Assembly (NCBI GenBank): GCA_034436755.1
Contig: DAOTVB010000110.1
Location: forward strand, 1 to 64,000
Length of the DNA: 64,000 bases
DNA from: CAKZQX01 sp034436755
GTDB taxonomy: Bacteria > Chloroflexota > Chloroflexia > Chloroflexales > Chloroflexaceae
Reading direction: 5' to 3'
Shown: piece after piece, positions 61,149-64,000 of the stretch
How the letters are laid out: the number at the start of each line of letters is the position of its first letter
Numbering within the stretch: the first letter of the stretch is position 1
Translations under genes and position numbers: made by a program
Notes under the pieces: generated by a model
What the model was told of the DNA's origin: nothing
The model's input: only the letters and a program-made list of their open reading frames with translations
Databases searched by the model: none

Positions 61149-64000
61149 TCACTGCTGCTCTTCCTGCCAGGCGCGCTTCGCCTCTTCCTCGCGCAGGTAG
61201 GCCAGGATAAAGTCGTCCAGGCTGCCTTCCAGTACGCCGCTCACATCGTTGGTTTTGACATGCGTCCGCAGGTCACGCACAAAGCGGTCGCCGTCAACCT
61301 GGTAGACCCGGATGATCTCCGGCTCGGCCGGTTTTGGCAGGGCGGCCCGCTGCTTGCGTGTCATCCCCGCCAGATCTTGCTCTTCCCAGGCCCGCTGGAG
61401 CAGCAACTTTTCCAGCCAGGTTTGCGTGTCCAGGTCGCCGGGCGCGCTGGTTCGCACCTCGGCCAGGCGCTGCACCCGCTCGCCACTGGGACGGCGATCA
61501 TTGCGCCGGTGTATGCCGGTCTCGCCCTTGAGGAAGCCATAGACATTGGTGCCTTCGAGCCCAATCGCCAGTTCGCTTATTTCATCCAGGGCGGTCAGGT
61601 GCTTGATCGCCGCGTCCATGTCGCTGGTATCGAATGAGCGCCAGCGGTAGGGGTAGTAGGTCTGGATCAGCGCATCACCCTGCCGTTCCGCATCGGACAG
61701 CGGCTCCAGCACGGCGAGATCGATATCGTAGCCTTTGCGTTGCGCCCAGCGCAGGTACATCGTTGCCAGTTGCATGAGCCAGGCTTCGGCATCTTCCCCG
61801 CGTGCCGGTGTCCCGACGCGCCGCAGTAGCAGCACCGCACGATGGTTGCCGGTCAGGTGTGCGCAGAGCAACTCCACATCGAGGAAGGCATAGTCACGGT
61901 GGAGCCGCTCGTAGCTCTCGGCCAGTTCCGCCCGGTAGCGCGGATCACGCTGGCGATGGACCAGCCCGGCCAGTTCCTCCAGATGCTCTACCCGGTCGAT
62001 AAGCTGCTGCAGCCGCTTGAGCAGCCGGTCAAGGAAGTAGAAACGGGCCAGCATGGACCGCGCCGCATCCCCGTCATCCCAGAAGGTCGGCTTGTTGGTT
62101 TCCGCCAGCAGGGTGGCACGCTCGTTGTTCATCTCGACAATCGCATCGCGCTCGGTCCAGTCCTGCAACTTGCGGCGGATCTCGGCGAAGGCATCGGCCA
62201 GCCCCCGGTCATCGAGGCGGCGGCGGCGGGTTCCTGCGGACAGTGCGCCGTCGCCGGCACTCAACAGCACCTCGCTGCTGCGCTCGGCGCTGGCAAAGCC
62301 GCTGGCACGTAACACAATCTGGTCGCCCTCCCGGTGCAGCCGCAGCAGGTCCGCGCCGGGTCGCTCCCGGCTCGCCAGGAAGCGCGCCAGTGGTAGCACC
62401 AGCAGCCGCTCGATTGCGCGCTTGAGTGGCCGTGCGCCATAGGTCGCATTAAAGCCCCGCTCGGCCAGCAGATCAATCACATTATCGTCAATTTCCACCA
62501 GCACATTGCGGCGCACCAGCCCCTCGCGCATCAGCACATCACCCAGTTCGCGCCGGGCAATCTGGCGCATGGCTCCGTCGTCAAGCGGCGTAAAGGCCAC
62601 AATCTGGTCGATCCGGTTGACAAACTCCGGCCGGAAGTAGTCCTCGATTTTGCGCTGCCAGTAGGAGGATGCCCCGGGTGCGGTTGACTGCGGATTGAGC
62701 GGTGCGTCGTCCGTCTCAGTCCGCAGGCCGGGCCCTTCACTTCTGGCGCTCAGGCCAATATTGCGCTGTTCGCGGGCCGAAGCTCCCAGGTTGCTGGTCA
62801 GCAGGATGATCGCATTCTGGAACGAGGTGGTCTGGCCGGCGGCATCGGTCAGGCGACCCTCGCCCAGCACTTGCAAGAAGACATCGTAGATCTGGTGATC
62901 GGCCTTCTCAAACTCGTCCAGCAGCAGCACGCAGAAGGGCTGCGCGCGTACCTTGCCGGTCAACTCCCCTTCACCGCCGTCACGCCCCGCGCCGGGCATG
63001 CCAATCAGCCGGCGCACGCCCGCCGGGTCGGCATACTCGCTCATGTCGAAGCGCACCAGCCGATCTTCAGCGCCAAAGAGATATTTCGCCAACGTTTTCG
63101 CCAGTTGCGTCTTGCCCACGCCGGTTGGTCCGATGAACAGAAAAGTCCCCAGCGGCTTCTCCGGGTCATTCAGGCCCGTCTTGATGATCGCAATCAGATC
63201 AACCATCGCCTGCACTGCGGCCGCCTGCCCGATCACCCGGTCGGCGAAGTAGGTCTGCACCGCCGCCAGATCCAGTGGGATCAGATCGGAGAGGATAAAC
63301 TCGGGCAGCCCGGTCTGGCGGGTAAAGGTCGTGATGACCTCGCGGCGGGTCAGCACCGGGCGAGGTGCGCCGGTAGTGGTGCTGCGCCGGCGGTTGGCAT
63401 CCCCGGCAACCTGCTCCAGCAGGATAACCGCTTTGCCGGGCTGGGCGCGGTAGGGCAGGAAGCGGTTGGTCAACTCGACGGCCGCCTCGAGGGCCGCCGG
63501 TTCGATGCGAACATCCTCGCTCCGTTCGAGTTCGCGCCCGACGGCGGTCAGGATACTCAGGGTATCGGCTTCACCGGTCGGCTCAATCTGCAAGGTGCGA
63601 AAGAGTGCCACAAAGCCCGGCACCAGTTGCTCGGCCCGGCGTAGGCGTGCCTGGGTGGTCTCGCCGATGATAATCACATCGCCACTCTGCAGGTGCGGCT
63701 TGAGGAAATCGGCCATGTTTTCGTCACTCTTGCTCCAGCGGCCGGCCTCGGCCAGGGAGGCAATATCGGTGACAAACAGGAGATGGCGCTTCTTGCGTAC
63801 TTCACGTACGATATCGTTGAGCTTCTCCTGCCACTGGCCGATGTAGGTGCATCCCGCAATCAGCGTCTCCCCACTCACCGCCCAGACCTGGCGATCATGG
63901 AGCAGTTCGGCGCACTCCCGGCGGCGGATGCGGCGGGCAACTTCGTGCGCAATCACGCTCTTGCCGACGCCCTCGGGACCAACCAGCAGAATATTGGGGC
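61149..64000 (-). CDS. Clp/Hsp100-type double AAA+ ATPase fused to an RF2-like module (5' end outside the window)
   Basis: The frame is open to the window edge; 949 codons are visible. D1 has Walker A VGPEGVGKS at the edge, but a changed Walker B (LLFVTDIA in place of LFIDEIH). D2 is intact, with Walker A GPTGVGKT, Walker B VLLLDEFEKA and sensor LLTSNLGA, then the Clp small domain. The last about 350 residues match release factor 2: KPTFWDDGDAA, the PCRF-like block EDAEAWLMQLATMYLRWAQR, EGTNVYGFLKGETGIHR, and the RF2 ending VRDLRTHVKTNDVSGVLEGS. The GGQ catalytic domain is missing. It may couple unfolding with ribosomes, which is inference. Confidence 0.85.
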   Translation of the reverse strand, partial: PNILLVGPEGVGKSVIAHEVARRIRRRECAELLHDRQVWAVSGETLIAGCTYIGQWQEKLNDIVREVRKKRHLLFVTDIASLAEAGRWSKSDENMADFLKPHLQSGDVIIIGETTQARLRRAEQLVPGFVALFRTLQIEPTGEADTLSILTAVGRELERSEDVRIEPAALEAAVELTNRFLPYRAQPGKAVILLEQVAGDANRRRSTTTGAPRPVLTRREVITTFTRQTGLPEFILSDLIPLDLAAVQTYFADRVIGQAAAVQAMVDLIAIIKTGLNDPEKPLGTFLFIGPTGVGKTQLAKTLAKYLFGAEDRLVRFDMSEYADPAGVRRLIGMPGAGRDGGEGELTGKVRAQPFCVLLLDEFEKADHQIYDVFLQVLGEGRLTDAAGQTTSFQNAIILLTSNLGASAREQRNIGLSARSEGPGLRTETDDAPLNPQSTAPGASSYWQRKIEDYFRPEFVNRIDQIVAFTPLDDGAMRQIARRELGDVLMREGLVRRNVLVEIDDNVIDLLAERGFNATYGARPLKRAIERLLVLPLARFLASRERPGADLLRLHREGDQIVLRASGFASAERSSEVLLSAGDGALSAGTRRRRLDDRGLADAFAEIRRKLQDWTERDAIVEMNNERATLLAETNKPTFWDDGDAARSMLARFYFLDRLLKRLQQLIDRVEHLEELAGLVHRQRDPRYRAELAESYERLHRDYAFLDVELLCAHLTGNHRAVLLLRRVGTPARGEDAEAWLMQLATMYLRWAQRKGYDIDLAVLEPLSDAERQGDALIQTYYPYRWRSFDTSDMDAAIKHLTALDEISELAIGLEGTNVYGFLKGETGIHRRNDRRPSGERVQRLAEVRTSAPGDLDTQTWLEKLLLQRAWEEQDLAGMTRKQRAALPKPAEPEIIRVYQVDGDRFVRDLRTHVKTNDVSGVLEGSLDDFILAYLREEEAKRAWQEEQQ

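Overview
The window looks like chromosomal DNA of a moderately GC-rich member of the Chloroflexota, most likely class Chloroflexia (order Chloroflexales). This is inferred from protein style and gene content: a short-N-terminus SigA, a GroEL tail of GGM repeats, Bat-like VWA membrane proteins, VanW and GHL10 proteins, and cobalamin-binding sensor proteins. No rRNA, tRNA, CRISPR array, transposase or phage gene was seen. Both ends of the window cut through genes.

Layout. 1-11.2 kb: the end of a Bat-like VWA protein, a PAS histidine kinase, a GCS2-family ligase, a dhaL-ptsI pair, the housekeeping sigma factor followed directly by an acyl-CoA dehydrogenase and an LLM flavin oxidoreductase, and a DUF2007-like protein. 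11.2-16.8 kb: small hypotheticals, a VanW protein behind a near-consensus promoter, and a CBS-domain protein. 16.8-22.9 kb: pyruvate dehydrogenase pdhABC, then purQ and a Ser/Thr kinase with zinc ribbon and FHA domain on the other strand. 23-31.3 kb: an ABC-2 exporter, an AT-rich type II restriction-modification island with its own consensus promoter, serA, gmhA and a short Hsp70. 31.6-33.3 kb: an arsR-acr3 module with two matching operators. 33.6-40.2 kb: a uracil-DNA glycosylase-like protein, a PfkB kinase, small proteins, a damaged ATPase/TOPRIM-like pair next to a cluster of palindromic repeats, and a secreted GHL10 glycosidase. 40.5-47.5 kb: a histidine kinase with a PstS-like lipoprotein, a DtxR-type regulator and a large VWA protein. 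47.5-50.8 kb: a MarR regulator, ring-cleaving VOC dioxygenase and MhqD-like esterase that look like a quinone or electrophile detoxification unit. 50.9-55.2 kb: a hicB with an amber codon, a hybrid histidine kinase coupled to a winged-helix-like protein, a HAD hydrolase and a hypothetical. 55.4-57.7 kb: groES-groEL with two CIRCE elements. 57.7-61 kb: an operon of two CarH-type cobalamin-binding proteins, a PAS-STAS (RsbR-like) protein, a PAS protein and a helical protein. 61.1 kb to the end: a Clp/Hsp100 double-AAA+ ATPase fused to a release-factor-2-like module that lacks the GGQ domain.

The most unusual items are (i) the Clp-RF2 fusion, (ii) the candidate light- or B12-responsive stressosome-like operon, and (iii) a dispersed repeat family of nested palindromes whose innermost hairpin has a different sequence in each copy yet stays perfectly self-complementary. 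Also notable are a 123-bp MITE-like element with filled and unfilled versions of its target about 150 bp apart, short-period repeats that start at the stop codons of unrelated genes, and a predicted MarR operator shared by the regulator and the dioxygenase gene.

All protein names rest on recognised motifs in the translated sequence. No database search was run, so family names for hypothetical genes are provisional.
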